Of a DNA stretch of 64,000 nucleotides, positions 1 to 10,700 are shown in pieces. Under the pieces are notes generated by a model. The model was not told where the DNA came from, ran no database searches, and saw nothing but the letters and a program-made list of their open reading frames with translations. This stretch comes from CAYNVQ01 sp964400735 (GTDB taxonomy: Bacteria; Acidobacteriota; Aminicenantia; Aminicenantales; Aminicenantaceae): assembly GCA_964400735.1 (NCBI GenBank), contig CAYNVQ010000002.1, forward strand, positions 124,001-188,000, given 5' to 3'. The position numbers were made by a program, and so were the translations under genes. Positions within the stretch are counted from its first letter, which is position 1, and every line of letters begins with the position of its first letter.

Positions 1-2
1 GC

Positions 3-899
3 CGGGCCCAGGTTGTTTACCAAAATAAAAACTGGAACACCTCCATTTACGGAGTGGGCGATAAATACCCCGAAATCCGGAATTGGCCTGTGGAAGAGGG
101 GATCTTCTTCAGCGAGAGTCAGGTCCGGTCCGCTCAAAAAGTGGCTGTGCTCGGAAGCGAGGTCAGTCAAAATCTATTTGAAGGCGCAGACCCCATAGGC
201 CAGGTCATACGAGTCAACAGGATCCCCTTCCGCGTGATCGGGGTGCTGGAATCAAAAGGAGAAAGCGGTGGATTTTTCAACCGGGACGATATGATCGCTA
301 TTCCCTACGCGACCGCCCAAAAAAGGCTCCTCGGGGTCGACTATATTCAGTCCATCGATGTGTCCGCCGTATCTTCCTCCCGCACCCATGAGGCCCAGGC
401 TCAGATCGAAGAACTGTTGAGGATCCGGCACAAGATCGCTCCCGGAGCAGAGGACGACTTCAACATTCGAGACATGTCGGACATCGCCGAAAGCGCCTCC
501 GAGGCCACCAAGATCCTGACCATTCTGCTGGGCGGGATTGCCTCAATATCTCTTCTCGTGGGCGGGATTGGCATCATGAACATCATGCTGGTTTCGGTGA
601 CCGAGCGCATCCGGGAGATAGGCATCCGCATGTCTGTCGGCGCCAAGGAAAGGGATATCCTGCTCCAATTCCTCACCGAGGCCATCGTCTTGAGCGTATT
701 GGGAGGGATCCTGGGAATCCTGCTGGGCATCGGCAGCTCCCGTTTGATCACCCACTTCAGTCAGATGAAGACCGTGGTCTCTCTGGGATCCATATTTCTT
801 GCTTTTATATTCGCGGGTTCGGTCGGGATATTCTTCGGCTTTTACCCGGCCCGAAAAGCCTCGAAATTGGACCCCATAGAAGCCTTGAGATATGAATAA
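3..899 (+). CDS. MacB/FtsX-family ABC transporter permease, 5' end outside the window
   Basis: The frame is open from the window edge, so this is the C-terminal ~298 residues of a longer protein; an internal GTG at 54 is not a real start. The visible part is the end of the MacB-type periplasmic core domain (GQVIRV, FRVIGVL motifs) followed by an FtsX domain with three membrane segments. The signatures SLLVGGIGIMNIMLVSVTER and EIGIRMSVGA are typical of the family, and the end YPARKASKLDPIEALRYE is the canonical C-terminus. MacB-like permeases work with an ATPase and a TolC partner, and a TolC-like gene follows 133 bp downstream. The substrate cannot be told from sequence. Confidence 0.93.
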   Translation, partial: RAQVVYQNKNWNTSIYGVGDKYPEIRNWPVEEGIFFSESQVRSAQKVAVLGSEVSQNLFEGADPIGQVIRVNRIPFRVIGVLESKGESGGFFNRDDMIAIPYATAQKRLLGVDYIQSIDVSAVSSSRTHEAQAQIEELLRIRHKIAPGAEDDFNIRDMSDIAESASEATKILTILLGGIASISLLVGGIGIMNIMLVSVTERIREIGIRMSVGAKERDILLQFLTEAIVLSVLGGILGILLGIGSSRLITHFSQMKTVVSLGSIFLAFIFAGSVGIFFGFYPARKASKLDPIEALRYE

Positions 900-1032
900 T
901 CAACCAGGATCGTCGATAAAAAATGCCCCAATTGAGAAAAAAATTTGGAGAGGCAAGCGAAAGATACGAGAGTGAAACGATTCATGTATCTTTTCCGTAT
1001 TAATTACCGTAGCTAAAACAAGGAGGTACAAA

Positions 1033-2604
1033 ATGTGGAAAAAAGCGTTCGGTATTCTATTGATTCTCGCGACCGCCGCATTTTCTCAGGCCCAACAGCA
1101 GGAACCCACCCTTAATCTCTCTCTAGAGGATTGCATCGTGAAGGCCATGAAAAACAACCTCGGGGTAAAGATCGAGGTCTTGACTCCGGAAAACAGGATA
1201 CACGCTCTTGGAGCGGCCAAGGAAAAATTCCTGCCGTCGTTCAGCTTGAGCTTATATGCGTCCGACTCGGAGCAAGCGTCATACTCCTTTCTCGAAGCCG
1301 CAGAGCTTCTCTCAACCAAGCAAAATCAGTATGCCCTAGATATCTCACAAGAAATTCCTTATGGTGGGAATCTCAACTTAACCTTAGATACGAGCAGGTA
1401 CGATACCACCCGGACCGGAACCACTATCAATCCCAGCTACCGGGCCACATTAAGACTCGACTTCACCCAACCCCTGCTCCGGAATTTCGGGTACAAGATT
1501 TCCCGAAGAGAAATCATCGTGGCCCAGAATAACCTGGATATATCCGAAAAAGACCTGCAGAGATCCCTTCAGGATACCATCTACAGCGTGGAGGAAGCCT
1601 ATTGGGGATTGGTGGCCAGCATCGAAAACCTCAAGGTGAGACAGCAGTCACTGAAGCTGGCCCAGGATTTTCTGGAAAGACAGAGAAGGGCAGTGGAGGT
1701 CGGAACCGAGGCCCCGATCGAAATCCTTTCCGCCCGATCAGAGGTCGCTACCCGCGAAGCAGACATCCTTGCAGCCCAGGCCGACGTCAAAAACAGCGAA
1801 GACCGCTTAAAGGTTATCCTCAACCTGATGGCCGAAGACCCGAAGTCGGAATTCTACAGCATAGTCCCTCAGGAGATGCCCGAATTCAAAGAAAAGGAAA
1901 TAAGCCTGGATGAAGCTTTTGCTTCAGCCCTGCAAAACAGACCCGACCTGGAAGCAACCCGAATAGGGATCAAAAACAGTGAAATCAGCCTCGATTTTGC
2001 CAAAAACCAACAGCTTCCGGCCCTCAATCTCTCTGCCTCCTACTGGAGCCCGGGAGTATCCGGAACACAAATCTTGTATGAACGCACCCCGGAGTTTCCC
2101 TTAGGGGTAAAGGTAGGAGAGGTCCCTGGTGGTGTTGGTGATTCATTCAAAGACGTGTTCGGATTCAGATACAAGAACTGGTCTGTCAGGCTTACGCTGG
2201 ACATCCCTCTAAACTCTTTCATTTCCCGGGCAAATCTGGCTCAAGCGCGGGTCGACCTGCAACAGGCCCAGCTGAGGCTTCAACAGCAGGAGCAGAACAT
2301 CTATTTGGAAATCAAACAGGCCGTCAGGGCCGTCGAAACGAATTACCAGCGGGTGGAGGCCTACAAAGTAGCCAGGGAGCTCCGGCAACAGCAGCTAGCC
2401 GCCGAGGAGGAGAAACTCAAGGTGGGGCTGACCACCCCTTACTTTGTCCTTCAGTACCAGAGGGACCTGGCCACCGCCCAGACCACGGAACTCCAGGCCG
2501 TCATCGATTACAATCTTTCTCTAGCGAACTTGAGCCGGGCCATGGGCACCAGCCTTCAGGAGAAAAACATCTCCATGGTGGATGTGTACAACAGAAAACC
2601 TTAG
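1033..2604 (+). CDS. TolC-family outer membrane efflux protein
   Basis: The 523-residue protein starts with a signal peptide of about 20 residues (cleavage near AFSQA) and contains two OEP repeats rich in Gln, Ala and Leu coiled-coil heptads, as in TolC trimers that form an outer membrane channel plus periplasmic tunnel. Repeat one ends near residue 260 and repeat two near residue 500. A strong AGGAGG ribosome site lies 7 bases before the ATG. It follows the ABC permease, so it is probably the exit duct of that MacB-type system; this pairing is inferred from position. Length and domain order are normal for the family. Confidence 0.9.
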   Translation: MWKKAFGILLILATAAFSQAQQQEPTLNLSLEDCIVKAMKNNLGVKIEVLTPENRIHALGAAKEKFLPSFSLSLYASDSEQASYSFLEAAELLSTKQNQYALDISQEIPYGGNLNLTLDTSRYDTTRTGTTINPSYRATLRLDFTQPLLRNFGYKISRREIIVAQNNLDISEKDLQRSLQDTIYSVEEAYWGLVASIENLKVRQQSLKLAQDFLERQRRAVEVGTEAPIEILSARSEVATREADILAAQADVKNSEDRLKVILNLMAEDPKSEFYSIVPQEMPEFKEKEISLDEAFASALQNRPDLEATRIGIKNSEISLDFAKNQQLPALNLSASYWSPGVSGTQILYERTPEFPLGVKVGEVPGGVGDSFKDVFGFRYKNWSVRLTLDIPLNSFISRANLAQARVDLQQAQLRLQQQEQNIYLEIKQAVRAVETNYQRVEAYKVARELRQQQLAAEEEKLKVGLTTPYFVLQYQRDLATAQTTELQAVIDYNLSLANLSRAMGTSLQEKNISMVDVYNRKP

Positions 2605-2775
2605 GAAATATCTTTTTTCCGCTTTATCTCGAAGGACTCTCTAAAGAGTTTTAGGAATGATTTCGCTGCCATCGGATCTTCTGGTCATGCTATCATAGCC
2701 ATCGTTAGCCCATCATCCAACCCAGAACGTCCTTTTATCCCGGAAGAAAAGATTTCTATGAAAACAACGAAACAC

Positions 2776-2804
2776 AAGACATAAATTCTGGATTCATTTA
2801 TAAT
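2776..2804 (+). promoter_or_regulatory. Predicted sigma-70-type promoter for the DUF5916 gene
   Basis: A perfect TATAAT (2799-2804) is preceded, 17 bases upstream, by AAGACA (2776-2781), which matches four of six -35 positions. It sits about 50 bases before the start at 2852. The flanking DNA is unusually AT-rich for this window. Confidence 0.5.
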
Positions 2805-2851
2805 ATACTTTAAATTTCCGGGCTGGCCCCTCAGCCTTTGATTGAATAATC

Positions 2852-5032
2852 GTGATGCAAAAAAGAAGGTTTATCTATCTTTCCGTCATCATCACCCTTT
2901 TGTCTCTTTGCAGTGTTTTTTCTCAGGCTGAAGATAAAGAAGAAGATTACAACATCCTGGCAAGCAGATTTTCATCTCCGCCCAAAATAGACGGGGCCAT
3001 TGATAATCCTATTTGGAAACAGGGAGTTGTCCTCGACTCTTTCACCCAATATGAACCCCAGGAGGGGGCAATCCCTACGGAAAAGACCGTGGCCTACATC
3101 GGCTACGACGATAAAAATCTGTACATAGCCGTAAAGGCTTATGATTCCAATCCCAACGCTGTCCGGGCCTGCTTGGCTCAGCGGGATAAGGTCACGGGAG
3201 ATGATGGAATAACCGTCTATCTCGACACCTTCAACGACAAAAAACGGGCCTTTGTCTTCCAGGTCAACCCCTGTGGGGTTCAGGTCGATGGCATCTACAC
3301 CGAGGAAAGACGCCGTGGAAGGGGAGGGGGATTTTTCGGGTTCGACCGCAACTTCGACACTTTTTTCCTCAGCAACGCCAGTATAGACGAAGAAGGCTAC
3401 ACCGTGGAAATGGCCATCCCCTTCAAGAGTCTTCGTTTTCCGAACACGAAAAATCAGGTCTGGGGGCTCCAGATCATGCGGAATATCCGAAGAAAAAACG
3501 AAGAGATCTACTGGCATCCCCGATCGCGCGATGTGAACGGTTTTCTTATCCAGGCCGGCACCCTCGTTCTGGAGGAACAGATCGCAAAAGGAAAAAATTT
3601 CGAGGTCATGCCCGTCCTCACTGGCCTCAAAGCGATGGACACCAAATTCGATCCCGAACCAGGGTTGAACTTCAAATACGGCATCACTTCTGATCTTACC
3701 GCAGATTTCACCCTCAATCCCGACTTCAGCCAGGTCGAAGCCGATATGCCCCAAATCGATGTCAACCAGAGGTACGCTCTCTACTATCCGGAAACCCGTC
3801 CCTTTTTCCTGGAAGGGAAAGACTTTTTCGACACACCATTCGAAATGGCTTATACACGAAACATCGTCAACCCTTTCTGGGGAACGAGGCTGACCGGCAA
3901 AGTGGGAAAAATCACTATTGGTTTCATGAGCGCCTACGATGAAACTCCGGCCGAGATTGACAATCCCTGGGAAGACGAACCCGACCTTACCGGTTATAAG
4001 GCCCTGGTGAATGTATTCCGTCTCAAGCGGGACCTTTATCCCGAGTCCCATATCGGTTTTATCTTTACGGATAAGGAAATGGGGCTCTCCTGGAGCAATA
4101 TCACCGATAATTTCAACCGGGCGGGCGGAGTCGATGGTCATTTCAAGTTCTTAAACAATTATCGATTCTCCTTTCAACTCGTGGGCTCTCAGACCAAATG
4201 GAAAAACGATAAAACCGGATTCGTTCCGGCCATGTCTTTCAATTTCAGCCGACAAGCCCGACATCTGACATTTTCTGTCGACTACAACCAAATCCCAGAG
4301 GAATTCGAAGCCTCTCTCGGCTTCTTCCGCCGGAAGGACATCCGGTCCTTCAACTCCCGCCTCAGCTACGCCTTTTTGCCCATGAATGACCTTATCGTGG
4401 ATATCCGTCCCTCTATCGAGTACCGGAGGATCTATGATTTTGACGACATCTTAACCGACGAGGAACTCCGGCTGGGATTTTTTATTAGCGGCTGGAGAGG
4501 TTCCCATATCTGGGGAGGATTCACCACCGAACTGGAGAGATACGAGGGGATCGATTTTTACAAGAAGTCTTTCCGGGTCAGAATCAGTTCCGACCCCTTC
4601 TCCTGGATCAACGGAAGCTTCAACTTCAACTTCGGAGATTCGATCTACTATGATGAAAATCCCTATTTGGGCTACAAAGTTTCCTGGGAACTAAGGTTTA
4701 CCTTAAAACCTCTCACCAACCTCCGTCTTTTTTATAACCTGCAGAACGATAATTTCTACCAAAACAAAGGCGGAGATAAAGTCTACACCATAAACATCAT
4801 CAGCCAGAGAATCTCCTACCAGTTATCCCGCACCCTAACCCTACGTCTGATAACGGATTACAACGATTACTACAAATCCATCTACACCAGCCTTCTTTTG
4901 AGCTACGAGCTAAGACCGGGAACGGTTTTTTATGTCGGTATCGACGACAACCAAGAACAGGACGAGACAGGAATCTATAAGATCGGAGGGCGTTTTTTCT
5001 TCGTCAAGTTCTCCTATTGGTGGCGAATCTAG
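2852..5032 (+). CDS. Exported CBM9-like/DUF5916 outer membrane protein
   Basis: A 726-residue protein beginning GTG then ATG (2855 is an equally likely start; no clear ribosome site is visible). It has a signal peptide of about 26 residues, then a family 9 carbohydrate-binding-like domain at roughly residues 35-230 (PKIDGAIDNPIW, DGITVYLDTF, WGLQIMRNIRR). The remainder, about 250-726, is rich in alternating aromatic beta strands and ends FVKFSYWWRI, as expected of an outer membrane beta barrel. This arrangement is the DUF5916 family; its biochemical role is unknown to me. Despite the CBM9-like fold no glycosidase domain is visible. Confidence 0.82.
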   Translation: MMQKRRFIYLSVIITLLSLCSVFSQAEDKEEDYNILASRFSSPPKIDGAIDNPIWKQGVVLDSFTQYEPQEGAIPTEKTVAYIGYDDKNLYIAVKAYDSNPNAVRACLAQRDKVTGDDGITVYLDTFNDKKRAFVFQVNPCGVQVDGIYTEERRRGRGGGFFGFDRNFDTFFLSNASIDEEGYTVEMAIPFKSLRFPNTKNQVWGLQIMRNIRRKNEEIYWHPRSRDVNGFLIQAGTLVLEEQIAKGKNFEVMPVLTGLKAMDTKFDPEPGLNFKYGITSDLTADFTLNPDFSQVEADMPQIDVNQRYALYYPETRPFFLEGKDFFDTPFEMAYTRNIVNPFWGTRLTGKVGKITIGFMSAYDETPAEIDNPWEDEPDLTGYKALVNVFRLKRDLYPESHIGFIFTDKEMGLSWSNITDNFNRAGGVDGHFKFLNNYRFSFQLVGSQTKWKNDKTGFVPAMSFNFSRQARHLTFSVDYNQIPEEFEASLGFFRRKDIRSFNSRLSYAFLPMNDLIVDIRPSIEYRRIYDFDDILTDEELRLGFFISGWRGSHIWGGFTTELERYEGIDFYKKSFRVRISSDPFSWINGSFNFNFGDSIYYDENPYLGYKVSWELRFTLKPLTNLRLFYNLQNDNFYQNKGGDKVYTINIISQRISYQLSRTLTLRLITDYNDYYKSIYTSLLLSYELRPGTVFYVGIDDNQEQDETGIYKIGGRFFFVKFSYWWRI

Positions 5033-5224
5033 TGGCTGCCCTCTAACAATGCTTCCCGAGTCGAGAAAAGAACTTCCAATTCCGCGGTCGTCATAAGAAA
5101 TGTCAATCCAGTTGAGGCGGAAGCCTTTCGAGGCGATGGGGCACGGGTTTCCCGGAGACTAGAGCGAGCCGTGGAATAGGTGGTTTATCATCGATCCCCA
5201 AATGCGCTAGAATAGAGGATGAGC

Positions 5225-6457
5225 ATGAAAAAAATATCAATATGTTTTCTGTTTTTTTGTTTCATCATCCCTGTATCTGGCCAATCCTCGGCTAAAAAGA
5301 ATTTCAATCTCTCCGAAATCATCAACCTCGCTCTGGAAAACAGCCCTATCCTTCAGGCCAAACAAAAGGAAGTCCAAGCCATGGAGGCGTCCTTCGAGGC
5401 CTCAAAACGCCTCATCAATCCAGAACTCGAATACCAGAGAGGAAGAGCAAAGTCATGGGATCAAACGAGAGAAAGGACAACCGAGGAGATTTCTCTTTCT
5501 CAGTACATTGAAAATCCTTTCAAGCGGCACTACCGCATCCAGGTGTTTGAAAACGACTGGAGAGCCGTCTCCTTCGCTTATGACACTCAGACACTCGAGA
5601 TCGTTTTCGAGGTGAAAAAGCTTTTTTATGAGATTCTTCTCTACAAAGCCAAGGAGGACTTAGCCAGTCACAATCTGGATTCCATCCAGAAAATCCACAC
5701 GTTGATCGATAAGCGGGTCGAATTGGGAGAAATCAAAGAGCTGGAGGCCATCAAGCTCTATGTAGAATTCTTGAAAGCCCAAAATGAACGAAACAGGGTA
5801 AAGACCGAACTGACGAGGGCTCAGGAAAATCTGAATCAGCTCCTGGGGAAGATGCTGCCTTCTGATTTCGAGCTTATCGGAGAATTGTCCTACGCCAAGA
5901 CCAAAATCGAAGAAGACATCCTCCTGCAAAAAGCCCTCCTCAATCACCCCTTGACTAAAGAAAGGGAGGCTCGATTGGAGCAGGCCAAAAGTAATGAGAA
6001 CTATGTTAGATGGCAGCGATTCCCAGATTTCCGGCTCTCCGGTTTCAGCCGCAAAGAACTGGACGGCCAAAATAGAGGAGTCGGCATCTCCGTGGACATC
6101 CCCCTCTGGAACTTCAAGTCGAGGGAAATCCAGGAAGCCGAAAATTTGGTGCTGATGGAGGAAGAGAAACTGAGAGCTCTGCAGTTGGAGATGTCCGCTC
6201 AGATCAAATCCAAGATCAACCAATTGAAGCTTTCGGAACAAAACCTCCAGATTTTTCATCAGGGACTGCTTCAACAGGCAGAGCAAAGCCTTAAAATTTC
6301 GGAAGTCAGCTACACCCAAGGAGAAATCTCCCTTATCGAATATCTAGATTCCCAGAGAACCTACTTCAGTATTCTGAATGATTACCAGGATTCGCTTTAT
6401 AGATGGAATATGGATAAGGCCGCCTTGGAAGCGGCTGTCGGAGAAGACATAAAATGA
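5225..6457 (+). CDS. TolC-family outer membrane factor of a heavy-metal RND efflux system (CusC/CzcC-like)
   Basis: I place the start at ATG 5225 rather than ATG 5219, because GAGG at 5215-5218 is then correctly spaced; this gives 410 residues. A signal peptide (MKKISICFLFFCF, cleavage near VSGQ) is followed by a CzcC-like OEP with long coiled coils, for example around residues 120-200 and 310-390. Its last four bases overlap the membrane fusion gene and the pump follows, so the three form a complete tripartite exporter operon. The protein is shorter than the first TolC-like protein, as is common for CzcC relatives. Confidence 0.88.
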   Translation: MKKISICFLFFCFIIPVSGQSSAKKNFNLSEIINLALENSPILQAKQKEVQAMEASFEASKRLINPELEYQRGRAKSWDQTRERTTEEISLSQYIENPFKRHYRIQVFENDWRAVSFAYDTQTLEIVFEVKKLFYEILLYKAKEDLASHNLDSIQKIHTLIDKRVELGEIKELEAIKLYVEFLKAQNERNRVKTELTRAQENLNQLLGKMLPSDFELIGELSYAKTKIEEDILLQKALLNHPLTKEREARLEQAKSNENYVRWQRFPDFRLSGFSRKELDGQNRGVGISVDIPLWNFKSREIQEAENLVLMEEEKLRALQLEMSAQIKSKINQLKLSEQNLQIFHQGLLQQAEQSLKISEVSYTQGEISLIEYLDSQRTYFSILNDYQDSLYRWNMDKAALEAAVGEDIK

Positions 6458-7707
6458 AAAAAAACATTCTTATATTTTCCATCCTTCTTCTCGCCTTTTG
6501 CGGGCAAGGGGACAAAGACATCCCTCCCGGCCCCGAGCTACAGGCACAACAGAGGCAGATGGAGAATGAATACGCAGAAGGTTCCCCGGAGGCGGAACAA
6601 CACCAGCATACTGAGCTTCGAGTGTCTCTCGCCAAGCAGAAGGAATGGGGAATCGTCGTAGGGATCGCAGCCAGTGAGGATATTCCTACGGCTATCGAGC
6701 TTCCCGGAGTCTTGACCGTCAACCAAAACAGGACTGCCCAGATTTCCTCCTTCGTCCAGGGAAAGGTCGTTTCCTATTCGGTAGACCTGGGCGATCGGGT
6801 GAAAAAGGGACAGCCCCTGGTCACCATAAATTCACCTGAATTCGCCCAAGCTCAGGCAGACTTTTTACAGGCCCGTGCCAAATATATCCTCAGTCAGAAG
6901 GAGTACGAACGGGCCAAGATGCTGTGGGCTGAAAAGGCCATCGAAGAAAAGGAATATTTAAGGCGCGAGGCCGAATACGAAAAGCTGGCTACCGAATACG
7001 GGGTGCTGGGATCTGCGCTTCATTCCTACGGGATCACTCATGATCAGATCGACGAGCTTATCAAAAAATGCCAGGCCGTTGAAGACCAAGAATACAAATG
7101 CGAGCTCGCCGAGCCAAACCTCCCCCTCCTTTCCCCGATAGCCGGATCGGTGATTTTTCGGGATGTGATAAAGGGGGAGCATGTAGATCCTCAAAAAATC
7201 CTCTTCACTGTCTCCGACCTCGACAACCTCTGGGCTCTTCTGGACGCCCACGAAAAGGACATCCCTTTCATCCAAAAAGAGAGTCAGGTCAAAATCACGT
7301 CATCCGTTTATTCCGGGAGATATTTCAGAGGAAAAATCGATTATATCAGCGATCTCATCGACGAAACACTTCGGACGATAAAGATCCGGGTCGAAGTCGA
7401 TAACAGCGACCGGCTGCTCAAACCCAATATGTACATCCTGGGGACTATCGAGAGTCGACTGGAGCAAAAAAATAGCTTGGTCATTCCTGAAGAGGCGATT
7501 CAAAGCTTGAACGGAGAAAAAATAGTCTTTATCCCCGAAGAAGAAGATGTTTTTGTCATTCGTCACGTTCAGCTGGGAGACAAGGCCGGCGAAAAAAGGA
7601 TCATCGCCCAAGGCTTGAAGGAAGGAGAGAAAATAGTCACTAAGGGCGCTTTTTATCTCAAAGCAGAGCTATCAAAGTCAACGTTCGGGCACTCCCATGT
7701 GCATTGA
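6454..7707 (+). CDS. Periplasmic adaptor (membrane fusion protein) of a CusB/CzcB-type RND efflux pump
   Basis: A 417-residue HlyD/RND adaptor: N-terminal hydrophobic segment ending LLLAFC-G (a poor lipobox, so lipidation is uncertain), a lipoyl half (VVSYSVDLGDRVKKGQPLVTI) near residues 95-125, an alpha-helical hairpin near 125-185, the second lipoyl half (PIAGSVIFRDVIKGEHV), then beta-barrel and membrane-proximal domains. Its start overlaps the outer membrane gene by ATGA. The mature N-terminus has a HQHTE patch and the last residues are GHSHVH, so there are histidines at both ends, which fits metal handling. The role is to link pump and channel. Confidence 0.9.
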   Translation: MKKNILIFSILLLAFCGQGDKDIPPGPELQAQQRQMENEYAEGSPEAEQHQHTELRVSLAKQKEWGIVVGIAASEDIPTAIELPGVLTVNQNRTAQISSFVQGKVVSYSVDLGDRVKKGQPLVTINSPEFAQAQADFLQARAKYILSQKEYERAKMLWAEKAIEEKEYLRREAEYEKLATEYGVLGSALHSYGITHDQIDELIKKCQAVEDQEYKCELAEPNLPLLSPIAGSVIFRDVIKGEHVDPQKILFTVSDLDNLWALLDAHEKDIPFIQKESQVKITSSVYSGRYFRGKIDYISDLIDETLRTIKIRVEVDNSDRLLKPNMYILGTIESRLEQKNSLVIPEEAIQSLNGEKIVFIPEEEDVFVIRHVQLGDKAGEKRIIAQGLKEGEKIVTKGAFYLKAELSKSTFGHSHVH

Positions 7708-7733
7708 TTTTTTAAACCTTAAGAGTTGAGGGA

Positions 7734-10700
7734 ATGATACAAAAACTTGTCCATTTCTCGCTGAGGCAACGGGTGTTCGTCATCTTGATCACCATCCTCC
7801 TGGCTCTTTTGGGAGCGCTAGCCCTGGAGAAGCTTCCCATAGATGTTTTTCCCGACCCCTCTCCCCCGTTGGTTCAAATCTACACAGAGGCCCACGGGAT
7901 GGCGCCGGAAGAAGTCGAGAGGCTGATTTCCTACCCCATCGAAGCATCCATGTTCGGTCTCCCCAAAGTCCAGAACATTCGCTCCTTTTCGACTTTCGGC
8001 CTGTCCATCATCAACGTTTACTTCCTGGAGAAAACCGACATCTACTGGGCTCGTCAGCTCGTCTCCCAAAGACTTCTCGAAGCGAGGGAGAGCATCCCGG
8101 AACAGGCGCACAATCCAGTGCTGGGCCCGATCGCCACCGGACTGGGCCTGGTCTATCTCTATTATCTAGATAGCGAGGATCACTCCACACTCGAGCTCCG
8201 GACTATTCAGGACTGGCTCATCAAATATGAGCTCAAATCCGTTCCAGAAGTCTCCCAGGTTTTGAGCATAGGAGGAGACGTCAGGCAGTTTCAGATTCTG
8301 GTCGATCCCTACTCGCTCCTTGAGTACAACCTGTCGATTTCAGAACTCTCAGAAAGGGTCAAACAAAACAACCAGAACATGGGCGCCAGCTTCATCACCA
8401 AGGGCAAGGAGGAGTACATCGTCAGAAGCGTGGGATTGATCCAAACCATAGAAGGCCTCGAAAATATTGTGGTGGCCAATCAAAAGGGAACACCTGTCTA
8501 TCTCAAAGACGTAGCCGACGTCAAAATCCTTCCTGCCATAAAAAGAGGAACAGCTCTGGTCAACGGGGAAGGGGAAAAGGTCGTCGGGATGGTCCTTAAG
8601 CTCTTCGGGTCCAATACCGCCCGGGTGATCAAGAATCTAGAGGAAAGGATCGCAGAGATAAAAAAGTCCCTTCCTCAGGGGGTGACGATTGTCCCCTTCT
8701 ATAACCAGGCTTCTTTGGTAAAAAAATGCTTCTCCACGGTCGGAGTCAACTTGATCCTTGGAATCATCCTGGTCATCATAGTGCTATTTTTATTTATGGG
8801 AGATTTTTCTTCGGCTCTAATAACCGTCTTTTCCCTGCCTTTCTCGATTCTCTTCTCTTTCATTCTGATGCAGCGCATTGGCCTATCGGCGGACTTGATC
8901 TCATTCGGTGGACTAGCTATAGGCATTGGACTGATCGCGGACGCCACCATTATTTTGATGGAGAACGCCCACCGCCACCTTCAATTATCCTACGAATCAA
9001 AGGCGCACGCCATCGTATCGGCCGCAGAGGAAGTGGGACGGCCCCTCTTTTTTGCCATCGCCATCATTGTTCTCGTCTTCCTGCCGATTTTTACCCTCAC
9101 TGGTGTTGAAGGAATTATGTTTCGCCCCATGGGATATACTATCTCATTTGCTCTAGCAGGATCCCTGACTTTCGCTCTAGTTTCCGCTCCGGCCCTCTCC
9201 TCTATTTTTCTCAAACAAAAAAAAGCTCAATCTCAGGAGCCCATCCTCATCCGGCAGCTCAAAAAACTGTATCTTCCCTTTTTCCATTTCTGTGAAAGGC
9301 ATAGAAAAACGGTCTTTCTGGCCACCTTCCTCATTTTTCTTTCCGGAGTCATCATCATCCCTTTTCTGGGAAGAGAATATATCCCTTACTTGGAAGAAGG
9401 AACACTCCACCTCCGGGTGACCCTGGACCCCAACATCAGCCTCCAGGAGACCATCTCAATGGCCACATCAATCGAGAAAACCATCAAGGAAACTCCAGAG
9501 GTCACCGGGGTCTTGACCCGTATCGGCAGGGGAGAGGTCGGAAGCCATGCTCACTTTGTCAACGACGCGGAGATACTCATTAAATACAACCCTATCCAGA
9601 AATGGAAGCATTTCCGCAACAAGGAGGAATTCATCGAGGAAATCGAGCATAGGCTGGATAAATTCCCCGGATTGAGCCTCAACATGACCCAACCCATCGC
9701 CCACAACCTGGATGAGCTGATCACTGGAGTCAAGTCCCAGCTCGCCGTGAAAATATACGGAGAAAATTTCGAGACCCTCAAAGAAAAATCCATACAGGTC
9801 AAAGAGCTGATTGCAAGTATAACAGGGGCCTCCGATGTCCAGGTAGAACAATTCACCGGACAAAACCATATACAGATCATTCTCCGAATGGAAAGAACCG
9901 CCCGTTATGGTCTGAACACCCAGGATATTCAGGAAACGATAGAAGCATCCGTGGGCGGGATCGTCCTGGGGCAAATCTACGAAGAACAGAAAAGATTCGA
10001 CATATTCCTCCGCTTCAAACCCGAATTCAGGGGAAACATCGAACAAATCGGAAATCTCCTGATTCCTCTTCCCGGAGGAGGACAAATCCCACTGCAACAG
10101 ATCGCATCGATTGAGGAAACCATCGGGCCCAGGGTGATCAACCGGGAAAACAATAAAAGATTCATCACCATCCAGTGCAACATCCGGGGAAGGGACATCG
10201 GACGGTTTGTGGGTGAAGCCCAAAAAAAAATTGACAAAAATATACAGCTCCCTCCTGAATACCTGATCAAGTGGGGGGGACAATTCGAGCTCCAGCAACG
10301 GGCCAACCGTAGATTTGCCATCATCACTCCCATCATGCTTGCCTTGGTGGCCCTCCTTCTCTTCACCATTTTTTACTCCTTCCAAGAAGTGCTGATAATC
10401 CTGATAAACATCCCTCTGGCTTTGACCGGAGGCATCCTGGCCTTGAAATTTTCAGGTCTCTACCTGAGTGTTCCGGCTTCCATCGGTTTTATCGCTATCT
10501 TCGGGATAGCCCTGGAGGATGGACTGGTCCTCCTTTCTGCCTTTCACCGCAACCTGAAGCAGGGGATGACTTTGAGAGACGCTGTGCATAGCGGGATAAG
10601 CATCAAGCTCCGTCCGGTGTTGATGACGACATTCACCACCGTTTTCGGTGTTCTTCCTCTCCTCTTAGCCCAAGGACCGGGAGCTGAAATCCAAAGGCCG

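Noticed and set aside
900..1032. Inverted repeat AAGATAC...GTATCTT before the first TolC-like gene
   Set aside because: Seven-base stem with a long loop and no T run; too weak for a terminator or operator call.
2972..4141. 389-codon open frame opposite the DUF5916 gene
   Set aside because: It is antisense to a well-supported gene and its composition mirrors that gene's codon pattern; no start signal or family features.
9468..10385. 305-codon open frame opposite the RND pump gene
   Set aside because: Antisense shadow of a strongly conserved membrane protein gene.
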